Positions 1-12,500 of a DNA stretch of 12,500 nt are shown here, piece by piece. The first letter of the stretch is position 1, and every line of letters begins with the position of its first letter. Position numbers and translations under genes: made by a program. The notes beneath the pieces are model-generated. The model was not told where the DNA came from. It saw nothing but the letters and a program-made list of their open reading frames with translations, and did no database searches. Source of the DNA: Cristatella mucedo (Eukaryota > Bryozoa > Phylactolaemata > Cristatellidae); contig WPIO01000004.1 of assembly GCA_009760855.2 (NCBI GenBank), forward strand, positions 1,497,501 through 1,510,000, given 5' to 3'.

Positions 1-56
1 ACCTGAGTACCTGTACCTGAGTAATGTACCTGTACCTGATGTACCTGTACCTGAGG
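1..56. repeat. Short imperfect tandem repeat, CCTGTACCTGA-type unit
   Basis: The block ACCTGTACCTGA recurs three to four times with short variable spacers (GTA, GTAATGT, TGT). It is cut by the window edge, so its full length is unknown. It is a minisatellite-like tract with no coding value. Confidence 0.7.
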
Positions 57-1903
57 GAAGTATCCTGAGGCAAATTTCCCAGAGGGCCAGAGAGAGGCAT
101 GAGCCATTTATCATCTTGCTTTCCACTTCACCCACTCAATCTGAAAATCCTGACCTTGCCCTGCCCAGCCTGAAATTCCTGTTGGCTCCGCCCCCACAGT
201 GGCTACCCTCCGCTGCTACCGTGGGCCAAATAAGATATCCACAACCAAGGAACCAAGCCAGCTCACACTCTACAAAGCGAAAGGTAAGGGATAGAAGGAA
301 GGAAGCAGCAAGCTCTCGCTGTTCATACAGAGGCTTTGGGAGGCGGCAGCCTGGTGCCAACGGGCTGTTTACCTAGAATGCACTGAGCCCCTATAAGCAG
401 GTATGCTCTCTGTTGCAACTAGCTATGCTCTGCGTTCGACTAGAAAAAGACTTTCGAGTCTCAACTCAGCATGGCATCAGCCAGCCATGCTAGTGCTACT
501 AATTTTCCCCTGCCCCCTCCTTTCTCAGTCTACGTTGGCAATGCTCTGGTAATGCAAAGCTTCCTTTAGCTACGTCTGAAAATGCGTCCAAGTCGTCTGG
601 CAAGCAGCAAGCAACGGCACAGCCAGCGACCGTCCTCCCATCCTGCCTGCACGTTTTGTTGCCTCATCGTGCTGCATTGCAATTTAAAAAAAAAAAGATA
701 GCACCCCTCACCGGATAGCCGGACTGCCAGCCCGGGGAAGGGGCTTGAGACATGCCCAAGCATGTGAATTCTCGAGATCGACACTCCAACGGCTGGTTCA
801 AAAAGAGCTGCTGCCACTGCTGGTATGCACGCAGCTGGTACCACGGACAAACGACAAGCCGCTGTTGTCGGTGGTAGAATCCACATCACGGCAGCACGAC
901 TTTTGCAAAGACGGCATTGCATGGCCAAATAGCTACCTGTCGTGCTTATTCTTACAAGATGCCTGCACGGGCTGATTTTGTAAACTTTTGCTCTTGGCCT
1001 ACTACACATTCACTGCAGCTAAATTGGGGTGGCATCACACACCGTTTGCCTACCTACACACGAGTGCACAGCAGGGCTCAAAGCTTGCCGAGGCATTTTA
1101 GATGCACGAAAAGTCATTAACGACCTCAATATTTGTGGTGGCGATGGCAAGTCTCAAGATATCGAGAATCTGTTGCATTTCGACTGGCGGCGTGAATGAT
1201 GGATGGCATCATGCATACCGTGCAATAAAGCTCATGAGAAACCTTCCCGGTAGAAGGCAATACACGTTGAAAATACGACCTGCCGGCAAAGCTGAGAAAT
1301 ACGAGTAACGTCAAAAGGTATGTACAAACCGGGACGTTTAGCCCGATGCTTGGTCACGCTGACATCATCCACATCGTACACATTTTGAAAGACCGAAACC
1401 ACAGCCAATCGCAAGCCATCACAAATGGCCGCTAACGCCAAAAGAAGTAAATGCATGACTTTTTTTAAAGCATTCGATATCCCGATATGCGGCGACAGCA
1501 GTAGCCAAGCCAAACAGATTACAAGTGCAAGTAGCAGCAGCCGTTGACGATGGCAGCGACAGCCGAATCTTCACTTCCTGGGTTCGCGGATCAGAATTTC
1601 CGACTGGGAAGAAATGGTGATCAGGCAAACGGTACCGGTCGAGAAAACAGAGAATTACATTTACTCATTTGAGCGAGAGGGAGACAGAGACAAAGAGAGA
1701 AATTGAGTCCGCTTCTTAAGTAAGTAGCCACGAGGTAGACGAACCACAAACAGCACTACCAGGATCAAAGCGCTTGGATGTGCGCCGTCGAAGCGAGGCA
1801 AGCTTGATGGCGCCGCACTGCCACAGGCGTCGCGGCTTGCTACGCTAGCGGCGCAGATTGAGGGAGCACCTTCCGAGCCAAACCGAACTGCTATCGTACT
1901 CAC
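1..1903. other. Partial FAR intron 4, no recognised gene
   Basis: I see no FAR exon here: nothing on the minus strand resembles the NTYTxTK catalytic segment expected next. Open frames in this stretch (for example about 566-1009 minus and 745-975 plus) show no family motif I recognise. The region has a purine-rich patch at 1674-1702 and a short A run at 686-697. It is best treated as intronic DNA, possibly with old degraded repeats. Confidence 0.55.
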
Positions 1904-12481
<10,578 letters not shown>

Positions 12482-12500
12482 TTCCGTGGTTGCAGTCTGC

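Noticed and set aside
566-1009. 147-codon minus-strand open frame
   Set aside because: No motif is recognised, it contains a Phe run from the A tract, and it does not resemble the expected next FAR exon.

Overview
This is a eukaryotic, almost certainly metazoan, genomic window. It is mostly intron and repeat DNA holding the 5' part of one recognisable protein-coding gene. The gene is a fatty acyl-CoA reductase (FAR) on the minus strand, in four exons with canonical GT-AG junctions and consistent phases: exon 1 at 12275-12481 (with the start codon), exon 2 at 5191-5366, exon 3 at 2326-2398 and exon 4 at 1904-2010. Together they give about 187 residues, roughly the first third of a FAR. The remaining exons, which should carry the YxxxK catalytic motif, lie beyond position 1. 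Introns 1 to 3 are 6908, 2792 and 315 bp. The protein resembles arthropod FARs of the CG5065/waterproof type. Together with large introns rich in L2/CR1-like LINEs, tRNA-derived SINEs and long microsatellites, this suggests an arthropod, possibly a chelicerate. That assignment is inference only.

Layout from left to right. 1-1903 is intron 4 (partial), with a small tandem repeat at its far end and no exon I can recognise. 1904-2398 holds exons 4 and 3. 2399-5190 is intron 2. It contains a tRNA-like SINE fragment and a 5'-truncated, broken L2/CR1-type LINE on the minus strand (about 3300-5180). The RT domain of that LINE is split by a 190-bp TA/TG microsatellite, and its 5' end lies within a few tens of bases of the exon 2 splice donor. 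A second, shorter LINE 3' end lies at 3000-3245. 5191-5366 is exon 2.

5367-12274 is intron 1. It holds a 28-G run, two plus-strand LINE 3' ends, two minus-strand LINE C-terminal fragments and a 26-C run. It also has a frameshifted coding-like relic (about 9350-9791), a tRNA-Ser(UGA)-like sequence followed by a second B-box, a 300-bp GT microsatellite and a tRNA-derived SINE at 11173-11305. That SINE ends in the same 3' hairpin and tail as the LINEs.

The most coherent non-gene signal is this LINE/SINE family. Five sites on both strands share one 3' end (a conserved stem-loop, with an ATT/TAA tail at the LINE copies), as expected when SINEs are mobilised by a partner LINE. I see no operon, CRISPR array or novel multi-gene system.
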